Shown in pieces: positions 32,724-41,800 of a stretch of 64,000 nucleotides of DNA. The position numbers were made by a program, and so were the translations under genes. The notes under the pieces were generated by a model. That model did not search any database, had not been told where the DNA came from, and worked only from the letters and a program-made list of their open reading frames with translations. This DNA comes from JAKALX01 sp964508715 (lineage in GTDB: Bacteria; Chloroflexota; Dehalococcoidia; Tepidiformales; Tepidiformaceae), in the NCBI GenBank assembly GCA_964508715.1, contig CAZDUX010000008.1, positions 62,001-126,000 on the forward strand. The letters are read 5' to 3'. Numbering within the stretch: position 1 is the stretch's first letter; each line of letters starts with the position of its first letter.

Positions 32724-34643
32724 ATGGCCATCGCACGTACGACCAGGCCCATAACCGCTGACGACGACGCCATTCGTGCTGCATTGGAGGACGCCTTCCT
32801 TCCGGCGCTCCTGCCGGCTCTTGCCCAGGCTACGGGCGACTTCAGCCTGCTGCGCGATGATCTTCGTCCCGCCGGGGTCGCCCCAGGGGTTGAGCAGGGA
32901 GGCATGTCGCCTTCGGCCCAGGCTGAAGCGCGTGTCCTCGCCTTCGATGCCATCAGGCGCATTCGCGACGATGCCGCGAACCTCTGTCCTGCACCTGTCG
33001 AGGAAGCGCTCAGGCAGAACACGGCGTGGATGACGGGTTCGGAAGCCTCCGAGGAGTACATCCCGCTCCTCCTCGAAGAGCTCGCACCGGAGGGCCAGGA
33101 CCCGCGCGCACCGGCCTGGCGAAAGGACCCATCGGTTAGCTTCTCCGTGGCGATCATTGGCTCGGGCATGTCGGGAATTCTCGCAGCGATTCGCCTCGAG
33201 CAGGCGGGAGTTCCGTTCGTCATCCTCGAGAAGAACGCTGACGTTGGCGGTACGTGGCTCGAGAACACCTACCCCGGCGCCCGCGTCGATGTCTCGAACG
33301 CTTTCTATAGCTACTCGTTCGCGCAGAAGGTCGACTGGCCGAAGCATTTCTCCACCCAGGACGTCCTGCTCAACTACTTCCGTGATTGCGCTGACGAATA
33401 CGGCATCCGCGAGTCTATCCGCTTCAACACCGAAGTCACCTCGATCGACTTCGATGAAGAGTCGGCGAACTGGACGCTCCACGTTCGGACACCGGATGGA
33501 GCGGAGGATACAGTCACGGCCCAGGCGGTGATCAGCGCCGTGGGCCAGCTCAACCGCCCGAAGCTGCCCGACATTGCGGGCATGCAGAGCTTCGAGGGCC
33601 CGTCCTTCCACTCGGCTCGCTGGAATCATGATGTGGACTTGAAGGGAAAGCGAGTCGCGGTTATCGGCACTGGGGCGAGCGCCGCCCAGTTCATCCCGGT
33701 CATCGCCAACGATGTTGCCGAACTCATGATCTTCCAGCGGACGCCGAACTGGTTCGCGCCCGTGCCCCACTACCAGGACGACGTTCCGGCCGGGCTCACC
33801 TGGCTCTTCACGCACGTGCCCCACTACATGCACTGGTACCGGTTCTGGCTCTTCTGGAACACGACCGACGGCCTCCTCCGGGCGGCCAGGGTCGATCCTG
33901 AGTGGCCGGATCGCAGCCTCGCTGTCAGCGCGGAGAACGACATGCTCCGGATGCTCTTCACCGGCTACATCCAGTCGCAGTTCGCCGACCGTCCGGATCT
34001 CCTCGACAAGGTGCTGCCCAAGTATCCGCCGGCCTCCAAGCGGATCATCCTGGACAACGGTATCTGGGCCCGGACGCTCAAGCGCGACAATGTCGAACTC
34101 CTGACGGATCGCATCGAGGAGATTACTCCCGGCGGTGTGCGCACCGAGGATGGCGTTGAACATCGTGCCGACGTGATCATCTACGGCACCGGCTTCCAGG
34201 CTTCGAAGTTCCTCACGCCGATGAAGGTGCACGGCCGCGGCGGTATCGAACTCCACCAGCAATGGAACGGTGATGCCCGTGCCTACATGGGCATAACGGT
34301 CCCGAACTTCCCGAACTTCTTCATGCTCTATGGCCCGAACACGAACATCGTCGTCAACGGCAGCATCATCTACTTCAGCGAATGTGAAGTGCAGTACATC
34401 CTTGGCTGCATCCGCCTTCTCCTCGAACAGGGGAAACGTGCCATGGACTGCCGCCAGGGCGTCCATGACGAGTACAACGCGAGAATCGACAAGGGCAACC
34501 TCGAGTGTGTCTGGGGTGTCTCATCGGTGAATAGCTGGTACAAGAACGAAACCGGCCGCGTTGCCCAGAACTGGCCGTTCAATCTCATTGACTACTGGAA
34601 GCAAACCCGCGAGCCGGACCCGGCGGATTACCAGTTCACCTGA
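32724..34643 (+). CDS. Baeyer-Villiger monooxygenase, 4-hydroxyacetophenone-monooxygenase type
   Basis: A 639-residue flavoprotein that inserts oxygen next to a ketone to give an ester, using FAD and NADPH. FAD-binding motif GSGMSG is at 146-151. The family fingerprint F-x-G-x-x-x-H-x-x-x-W is complete (F290, G292, H296, W300). The second Rossmann motif GTGASA is near 318. About 135 residues precede the FAD motif, the arrangement seen in 4-hydroxyacetophenone monooxygenase (about 640 residues) rather than in the shorter cyclohexanone type. ATG 32724 has AGGAG upstream; a GTG at 32700 is an alternative. The enzyme suggests oxidation of ketones or terpenoids; substrate not deducible. Confidence 0.88.
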   Translation: MAIARTTRPITADDDAIRAALEDAFLPALLPALAQATGDFSLLRDDLRPAGVAPGVEQGGMSPSAQAEARVLAFDAIRRIRDDAANLCPAPVEEALRQNTAWMTGSEASEEYIPLLLEELAPEGQDPRAPAWRKDPSVSFSVAIIGSGMSGILAAIRLEQAGVPFVILEKNADVGGTWLENTYPGARVDVSNAFYSYSFAQKVDWPKHFSTQDVLLNYFRDCADEYGIRESIRFNTEVTSIDFDEESANWTLHVRTPDGAEDTVTAQAVISAVGQLNRPKLPDIAGMQSFEGPSFHSARWNHDVDLKGKRVAVIGTGASAAQFIPVIANDVAELMIFQRTPNWFAPVPHYQDDVPAGLTWLFTHVPHYMHWYRFWLFWNTTDGLLRAARVDPEWPDRSLAVSAENDMLRMLFTGYIQSQFADRPDLLDKVLPKYPPASKRIILDNGIWARTLKRDNVELLTDRIEEITPGGVRTEDGVEHRADVIIYGTGFQASKFLTPMKVHGRGGIELHQQWNGDARAYMGITVPNFPNFFMLYGPNTNIVVNGSIIYFSECEVQYILGCIRLLLEQGKRAMDCRQGVHDEYNARIDKGNLECVWGVSSVNSWYKNETGRVAQNWPFNLIDYWKQTREPDPADYQFT

Positions 34644-34699
34644 TACCGGCCTCCAGGGCGAGATGCCGCCGGTGGGTGTGTCGTGGGTGGTACGCGCAT

Positions 34700-35218
34700 T
34701 CAGTCACTCTGCCTGTCCCCGCTCACCGTGGTGCCCGGCGAGCTTCGAGGCTCAAAGACCACGACCGCGGTTTCTCTGCCACGCCGCGCCGCAATCTGGT
34801 CCAGCCCCCGGTCGTAGGTCGCCCACCGGCTCCAGAGGCGGGCGCGCTCCTCCCCTTCTGCTGCCCGCGCATGGACCGGGCGGGGCCCGCCGGGCAGGTC
34901 CACGATCGTATCCGGGTTGGCCTGGAGGTTGAGCCACCACGCGGGATCCGCATTGCCCCAGCCGTTCATGGCCATGGTGACGATGTTGGGTTCGTCGTCG
35001 TAGTACGAAATAATCGCCGACCGCTGCTTGCCGCTCCGGCGCCCCACCGTGCGCAGGTGCATCATTCCCTGGTGGTTGTCCGTAGCGGTCCGCAGGCCAA
35101 CCCTTCGGCCCGATATCCGGTAGATCGCGCGCTGCGCTACCCAGAACGAACGCATGAACCAGCGCGGAGGGAGCCACGGTGCCCTGGTGGACGTTGTGCC
35201 ATCCGGTGTCTCGTTCAC
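34700..35218 (-). CDS. Deazaflavin (F420)-dependent nitroreductase-family protein (DDN-like)
   Basis: A 172-residue split-barrel protein. The GMMHLRTVGRRSGKQRSAIISYYDDEPNIVTMAMNGWGNADPAWWLNLQANP pattern (about 50-103) is diagnostic of the DDN family, which binds F420 and reduces nitroimidazoles or quinones in mycobacteria. No lipobox or long signal. The GTG at 35218 is the start; no better ATG is found. It stands alone between a plus-strand monooxygenase gene and a divergent HerA-like ATPase gene. Its presence implies that the cell has F420 or binds it; no F420-biosynthesis gene is in the window. Confidence 0.85.
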   Translation of the reverse strand: MNETPDGTTSTRAPWLPPRWFMRSFWVAQRAIYRISGRRVGLRTATDNHQGMMHLRTVGRRSGKQRSAIISYYDDEPNIVTMAMNGWGNADPAWWLNLQANPDTIVDLPGGPRPVHARAAEGEERARLWSRWATYDRGLDQIAARRGRETAVVVFEPRSSPGTTVSGDRQSD

Positions 35219-35471
35219 GGCGTGCCTCCCCGGTCGGTCGCGGCAAGCATCGGGCGATCCGCTGGCTTCAGAAATGTCCGAATGACCGTTATCTGTAGAA
35301 CCATATGGAGTGAAATCCAGGCGCCCGGCATTCCAGCCTCAGGCATTCGAAGACAGTGAGCTGGTGGCAGCGCAGTCTCCCCGGGATTTTCGGAGCCAGG
35401 CCAGCACTGCCGATCCGCCTTCGGGCCAAAGACGATAGGCTTGGCTTTCAAGCTCTCGACGGAGGAGATCC

Positions 35472-37745
35472 GTGGCCGACCTCTACATCGGGAAGGTATT
35501 CAATCCCGCCGACAAGTCGCTCGGCGACCGCTTCCTGCTCGATTCCAGCGATCTCACGACTCACGGCATCGTCATCGGGATGACGGGCTCCGGGAAGACG
35601 GGCCTCTCTATCGACATCATCGAGGAGTTACTCAAGGCTCGCGTGCCTGTCATCGTCATCGACCCGAAAGGCGACATGGGAAACCTGGCACTTGCTTTCG
35701 ACCGCCTCGCGCCCGACCAGTTCGAGCCATGGGTCGACAAGGACGAAGCTGCCCGCGAGAACAAGACGGTGGCGGAGATGGCCCAGGCTGCATCCGAAAC
35801 ATGGACGAAGGGCCTCCAGGGTTCTGGTATCGAGGCCGCCGATGTTGCGGCCTACGTGAAAGGTCATCGAGTCCGGGTGTTCACCCCGGGCGCCTCCGCC
35901 GGTATCCCGATCAATCTCATCGATTCACTCGCTGCCCCCGGAATCGAGTTTGAAGGCAACGAAGAGGCACTCCGTGACGAGATCGACTCGGTCGTCACCG
36001 CGCTGCTGGGCTTCGTGAAGGTCCAGGCCGACCCCGTTAGCAGCCGCGAGTACATTCTCCTCTTCAGCCTCATTGAGAATGCCTGGCGCCAGGACCAGGA
36101 CCTCTCGCTCGAGACGCTCATCAGCCAGGTTGGTAACCCGCCGATCGAACGGGTTGGCGCGCTGCCGATGGAAGCCTTCTACCCGCAGAAGGACCGCAGC
36201 CAGCTCATGTTTGCCCTCAACAACCTGGTCGCCTCACCGCCGTTCGAAATCTGGCGCCAGGGTGAGCCAATCGATATCGAATCGTGGGTCCGCTCTCCCG
36301 ACGGGATCCCCCAGCTTTCGATCGTCTACACCTCGCACCTCGATGATGAACAGCGGGTCTTCGTCACGGCCCTCATCCTCAACAAGCTGAAGACCTGGAT
36401 GCGCAAGCAGCCCGGTACGAGCGAACTTCGGCTGCTCTTCTACATGGACGAGATCTACGGGTACTTCCCACCGACTGCGAACCCGCCGACAAAGAAGCCG
36501 CTCCTCACCCTGCTCAAGCAGGCGCGCGCGTACGGTATTGGCGTCCTGCTTTCGACCCAGAACCCGGTGGACCTTGACTACAAAGGGCTGGCCAACATGG
36601 GCTTCTGGGCGATTGGCCGGCTGCAGACGGAGCAAGACCAGAATCGAGTGAAACAGGGCATCCAGGCCGCACTTGCCGATGCTGCCAGCGATCTCCCATT
36701 CGAAAAACTGATCGCAGCCGTCCAGAAGCGCGTCTTCCTCATCCACGACATCCACCGAAAGGCGCCGACGCTTGTCAGCTCACGCTTCGCCATGTCGTAT
36801 CTCCGCGGGCCCATCACGCGCGACGAGATCAAGCGCCTCGGGCCCGGCGTGACAGCGTGGGCGAAACCGGCGCCGGTTGTTCGCACGGCGGCAAACCCCG
36901 AAGCTGCCACGAGGCCCGCGGCCGCCACACCGGCCGCTGCACCGCCTCTCCCGGCGCCACTCAAGGCCCGGTACTTCAACCTTCGCGGCGGGAACATGGC
37001 CGAACCCTGGGTCGTCGCTCGCGCGGCGGTGCGTTACAAGGCAGGTGGCGTCGCGACGGACGAGGTCCAGCGCACCCTCGGCTTCCGCATGACACCATCG
37101 GCGACGGCTACCGAGATCCTCAGCCAGGACCCGGGTGAGATCGATGACACGCGCCTTGCCGACGCTGCTCCTGACGGCCTTGGTTACGCCGATCTCCCCG
37201 CCTTCCTTGCCACCGCGGACGGTGCCAAAGCACTCGAGCGTGCCCTTCGCGACCGCCTCGATGACCGGCTCCAGGCCGAACTCATCTATGACCCCGTCAC
37301 GAAGCGCTTCTCCAATCTCGGCGAGGACGAGAACGCCTTCGCTGCGCGCCTTACCGCCACTCCGGGAGTTTCGGCGAAGCGGACCGCGCTCGAGACGAAG
37401 ATCGCGAAGCTCCAGCGCGACATCGCGACGAAGGAGCAAGAAGTGAAGGGCCGCAAATGGGAGAAATGGCTCTCGGTGTTCACCGTCGTTTTCCGCAATC
37501 TCGCGTCATTGAGTGGCGGCAAGGGCAAGGTCAGCACGACGGGTATGGGCGGCGTCCTCACGAAGAACCGGATGGAGAACACTGCTGAGCAGCGCAAAGC
37601 CTCGCTCGAAGCCCAGCTCCAGGAGGCTCAGCAGCAGCTCGCGGAGGTCTCCACGCCGGACCCTTCCCGGTTCGAGCGACGTGTCATCAAGCCGGCGAAG
37701 ACCGATGTCTCGCTCATTCGTTACGATGTCGTCTGGGTGTACTGA
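35472..37745 (+). CDS. HerA-like ATPase with C-terminal coiled coil
   Basis: A 757-residue P-loop protein of the HerA/FtsK/DUF87 group. Walker A GMTGSGKTG (36-44) follows a small beta domain, with IVIDPKGDMGNL behind it. Walker B LLFYMDEIYGYFPP (321-334, D326 E327) is followed by the arginine/sensor segment STQNPVDLDYKGL. An Ala/Pro-rich linker sits near 470-490, and the C-terminal third includes a coiled coil (about 625-720). The start is GTG 35472 with a perfect GGAGGAGATCC site. HerA relatives translocate DNA in repair, segregation, conjugation or antiviral defence. No nuclease, SIR2 or NurA partner is adjacent, so the role is open. Confidence 0.8.
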   Translation: MADLYIGKVFNPADKSLGDRFLLDSSDLTTHGIVIGMTGSGKTGLSIDIIEELLKARVPVIVIDPKGDMGNLALAFDRLAPDQFEPWVDKDEAARENKTVAEMAQAASETWTKGLQGSGIEAADVAAYVKGHRVRVFTPGASAGIPINLIDSLAAPGIEFEGNEEALRDEIDSVVTALLGFVKVQADPVSSREYILLFSLIENAWRQDQDLSLETLISQVGNPPIERVGALPMEAFYPQKDRSQLMFALNNLVASPPFEIWRQGEPIDIESWVRSPDGIPQLSIVYTSHLDDEQRVFVTALILNKLKTWMRKQPGTSELRLLFYMDEIYGYFPPTANPPTKKPLLTLLKQARAYGIGVLLSTQNPVDLDYKGLANMGFWAIGRLQTEQDQNRVKQGIQAALADAASDLPFEKLIAAVQKRVFLIHDIHRKAPTLVSSRFAMSYLRGPITRDEIKRLGPGVTAWAKPAPVVRTAANPEAATRPAAATPAAAPPLPAPLKARYFNLRGGNMAEPWVVARAAVRYKAGGVATDEVQRTLGFRMTPSATATEILSQDPGEIDDTRLADAAPDGLGYADLPAFLATADGAKALERALRDRLDDRLQAELIYDPVTKRFSNLGEDENAFAARLTATPGVSAKRTALETKIAKLQRDIATKEQEVKGRKWEKWLSVFTVVFRNLASLSGGKGKVSTTGMGGVLTKNRMENTAEQRKASLEAQLQEAQQQLAEVSTPDPSRFERRVIKPAKTDVSLIRYDVVWVY

Positions 37746-37751
37746 GCCCTG

Positions 37752-38768
37752 CTACCAGCGGGCCTCGTGCTCCTCGATCCAGCCGTAGAGCCCGCTGATC
37801 GCGATGGGCTGGCCGTCTCCCGGCACGATTTGGCCCGAATAGGTGCCGAGCATCTGGTGAACGTCGGTGAACCATGCATCGCGGCGGCCGCTGGTCGCAT
37901 GCCGCTCGAACTCTGGCTCAAACACCAGGTCGATGCGGTCGGTCTCCGGTGTGCGTATCCGCCAGGGTCTCATCCATGCATTGCGGTCGTAATCGATCAC
38001 CAGGTCTTCGCTGATCTTCGTCAACCGGCCATCGACGCAGAGCCCGTTCTCCGTCATTCCCGTGCCGTCGGTCCACTTCCCTCCAATGTTGAGGCCGACG
38101 AGGTGACTGCCCTGTATACCTGAGGCAGCACCCCAGTTCCAGACCGTGTGCAGGGGCCAGACGCCCCGGCCGTAATCGAGACAACCAAAGGAGTTCGGGG
38201 GCCCGAACTCGAAACGCTGGTCTCCAAGCATGACATACCCGGTGGCCGGAAGCGTGTTCTGTTTCGAGGTGAACTGCATCTGCACGTCCGACCAGGGGAT
38301 CACGACGTTCAGCGTCTCGTGCCCTGCCGGCCGCTCGATGAGGATGTTGGCCTCCAGCCGATGCCCCTGGAAGTAGTCCGATTCGACGCGCAGGCGTGTT
38401 CCCGTGCCCTCGTCGGTCATGGAGACCTGCATCGCCGGGTGCTCGATCACCATGTCCCCGGAAACGGTCTCGGGGATGGCGATCGTCCCGGGCGGTACGG
38501 TCACGGTCTTGTCGAGGTGCCGCCCTGTTTTGCGCTCGATGCAGTAGGCGCCGCCAAGCTGAAGGCGCTCCATATCCGCGATGGTGGTCGAGAAGAAGAA
38601 CTCGTCGCTGGTCACACCCCAGTAGTTCCACTTCTTCTTGCGCTCGAGCGGCTCTGCTACGTTGCAGCGGTGCAGCGGGTGACGCGACCAGCCGACCGCA
38701 GCCCGGTTGAACTTCCCGTCTCGCCCGCAGAGGTCGACGGGCCCGGTGATCTCTCGTTCAGGATGCAT
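37752..38768 (-). CDS. DUF2804 family protein
   Basis: A 338-residue beta-rich protein without membrane spans or signal. The N-terminal CGRDGKFNRAAVGWSRHPLHRCN and the later KKKWNYWGVTSDEFFFSTTIADM are the recognisable family segments. The C-terminal half is rich in Trp/Gly/Asp (GSHLVGLNIGGKWTDGTGMTENGLCVDGRL). The family is widespread in bacteria; it is thought to be lipocalin-like or hydroxylase-like, but no activity is established. It converges with the HerA-like gene at six bases. Its upstream neighbour is the A2M gene in the same direction, with a 37-base gap, so it may share that transcript. Confidence 0.8.
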   Translation of the reverse strand: MHPEREITGPVDLCGRDGKFNRAAVGWSRHPLHRCNVAEPLERKKKWNYWGVTSDEFFFSTTIADMERLQLGGAYCIERKTGRHLDKTVTVPPGTIAIPETVSGDMVIEHPAMQVSMTDEGTGTRLRVESDYFQGHRLEANILIERPAGHETLNVVIPWSDVQMQFTSKQNTLPATGYVMLGDQRFEFGPPNSFGCLDYGRGVWPLHTVWNWGAASGIQGSHLVGLNIGGKWTDGTGMTENGLCVDGRLTKISEDLVIDYDRNAWMRPWRIRTPETDRIDLVFEPEFERHATSGRRDAWFTDVHQMLGTYSGQIVPGDGQPIAISGLYGWIEEHEARW

Positions 38769-38805
38769 GCCCGGATTCTAGGCCCGGTGTTCCAATCGGC
38801 AATGG

Positions 38806-41800
38806 TCACTCCTCAATGACGAATGTCCCGCTATCGCTGCGCCCGAAGACCTCCGGGAAGTACGACTCCTCTGCGTGCACGGGGGGAACGAAGAACTCAC
38901 CGGGGGTAGTTGCCCGCGCGTAGTAGATGTACTGGTAAACGCCTTTCGGCAACGTGCCGGCGAAGAGGGTGACCCGGTCGTCCCGTGCGTCGACATGCTG
39001 CCAGGGCGAGTAGTACCACCCGAACCACGGTGCGAAGTAGCCGCCCTGCTGCTCTTTCGCTGCCTGCAGACGCTCTGCATCGAGTTCTGCCTTCAGCTTC
39101 GCGTCCACCGATTGCAGCCGCGTATCGACTGCCTCGAGCCCGGCGGGGAGCAGGTCGTCGATGACGGCGTAGTGGCGCTCCGCCTCGGCGACGATCGTTA
39201 CCGTCACGCGCACCGTATCCCCGAGCTTTGCCTTGTCCACCGGCGTCTTCGGGTCGTCGAGCAGGGTGTACTGGTGTGAGACGCCGAAGCCACGGCTCAC
39301 GGCTTCGACACCCCGCGCGGGTGTCAGATAGCGGAGGTTCAGCGTGTAGTACAGCCGCCCCGGCTTGTTGAAGTCGCGAAGGAACGTCAGCACGGAGGTC
39401 TTGCCTGCCGTGAAATCGGTCAGGGGGAGCTTCTTCGACTCGGTCTTCGCGCCGTCGCCGGGCTGGAACTTGCTGCTCATGACGTCGCTCCCGTCACGCT
39501 GCACCTTGAAGCCGAAGTTGCCGCCAAGTTCGCCGGTCTTTGCCGAGAAATCAGAGAGTGCCAGGATACCCTGCGCGTATTCGACGGAGGTGTGCCACGG
39601 ATACTCTCCGCGGGCCACGGTCAGCCACCGGACCGTCTGGCTCACGAGCGGATGGTCGGGATAGACCCGCAACATGGCATCGAGAACGAGTGCCGTTGCC
39701 GACGTATTGGTCATGATCCCGTTCTCGTTTCGCGGGTCCTCCCAGTGGCTCCCGTTCGCACTGGCGATGGCTGATGCCGTGAGGTCGTTGATGATCTGGG
39801 TGACGCCGGGATCGTCGCGCCTGGCGCCGCCTTCGACGAACGTCATCAGCAGGTATGCACGGCCCCATGTGCTCAACTGGGTCCGATACTGCTCGAGGAT
39901 CGAACGCCCGACTGATTGCGCGCTGCTGTCTCCGGCCAACGCCAGTGCCGCTGTCATATAGGCCTTCTGGCTCGGGTCCACCGGGTGTTCGACGTCGGCC
40001 ACACGATTGATGAAGGCGTTGACGAACGACCGTGCCGAACTCACGGTGCCGTCGGGAATGGCGATACCATCGCGCCGGGCCTCACCCAGTGCCAGCAGCG
40101 CCCATGCGGTCACATTGGGGTCCGACAGGCATGCGGGTGCCGCACACCAGCCCCAGCCACCACCCGGCTTCTGCTGCCCGATGAGGGCTGCGACGTCCGT
40201 CGCGATGCGGCTGTCGTAGCCTGACGTGTCTTTGTCCGCGGACTTGTCCGCGCGCCGCACGCCGGCCGTTGCCATCAGCCGGGCCGCGATCTGTGGCGAG
40301 TACTCGTACGGCCGGGGTGCGAGCCACTTCAGTTCGCCCGCCGCTGAACCCGCGAGTGCCGGTTGTACGGTCACCTCGAGCGACCCGCCCTCCAGGATCG
40401 CGAATGCGGGCAGGTAGATCGCTTCCGAGAGTGCTTCGCCGATGACCACACCACCGGTCGCGGTCGTCTCCGGTGTGACGTCGAGCGAGATCGGTATCTC
40501 CTGCACGACCGAGTCCTTCAGCCCGCCGCTCCCGGTCGCCGTGAACGTGAGCTTCGCTGTTCCTTCGGCCGTGACCTTCGCCGGCCATTCGAATACGAGT
40601 GACTGGCCGGGTTCGATCTTCGCTGTCTTCGACGCGTTGCCCGTAACCTCCACGCCCTGAGCATCGAGCGCCACGGTGACATCGCTTGATTTTGCCGTTG
40701 CGTTCCGGACGAGCATCCGCAGGGTGACGGTATCGCCCACGCGCAGGAATCGAGGGAGGGCGGGACGGAGCAGCAGCGGCTGTGTCGATATGATCTCGTT
40801 CTGGCCCTCGCCAACCAGCGCATCTCCGCTGATCGCCCGGACGTCCATGTGCCAGGTTGTCAGGTTGTCTGGCATCTTCACGTCGACCGATGCGGTCCCG
40901 TCGTCTTTGGTCACGAGCTGTGCCTGCCAGAACGCGCTGTTCCGGAAGTCCTGGCGCAGGCGGTCGTCGCTCAGCCCACCGCCGCCCTTTCCACCTGCCG
41001 GTGGTTCAGCGATGACGTCATTCGAGCGGTTCACCGAGACGCTGAGTGACGACGATGTGGTCACACTCAGCCCCCGCTCGAACCAGAACGCCTTGAGCCC
41101 ATCGAGTGCCCGCTCCTGTTCGAGGGTCAGCAACGCCTTATCGATGACGGAGACCGAGAGCTCGGCCTTCACGCCCTTGCCACTGGCGTCGGTGACCTTC
41201 AGGTCGTAGTGCACGGTGTCGCCCGGCTTTGCCTGCGAGACACCCGGCTTGATCTCCACGTGCAACGCCTTGCCGGCGTTGGAAACCGGGAGTTCGACGT
41301 AGCCCACCTTGTAGCGCGGTACGGGGTCAGCCGTGGTCGGTGGCCGGTAGAGCACCACCGAGACGAACACGTTCGGCACGCTCCCATCGACGATTGGGAT
41401 GTCGAGTGTCTCTGCGTTGGTCGGGAAGTCGCGCAGTTCGCGGCTGATGATCTTGCCGCGTTCCACGGTGACCAGCCCCTTCGCGCCTTCGAACGGTGCA
41501 GGCACGAGCACCTTCGCTGTGTCGCCGGGGCTGTAGCTGTCGCGGTCGGCAACGAGCTTGACGGTGTCGTCGTTCGTCACCTGCCAGCTTGCGAACTCAC
41601 CACCCCAGCACCAGAGGTACGCGGCCGAGCGGGCGATCCGCCCCTGGCCGTCGGTGATCTCGGCGACGAGGCGCAGCGTACCGCTGCTCTTCACCGTGTA
41701 CTCGACGGTGGCCTCGCCCTTGCTGTCCGTGGTGGCCGTCAGCGTGTCGACGAGGGTGTCCTGGGGCTCACTCCGGTAGCGGCGCGCACCCTCGGACGTT

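Noticed and set aside
32679..34466. Long minus-strand open frame antisense to the monooxygenase gene
   Set aside because: High-GC codon bias opens antisense frames. The plus-strand gene has complete family motifs; the antisense product has none.
35215..35451. Possible 78-codon gene on the minus strand upstream of the DDN gene
   Set aside because: No ribosome site and no family match; better read as the divergent promoter region.
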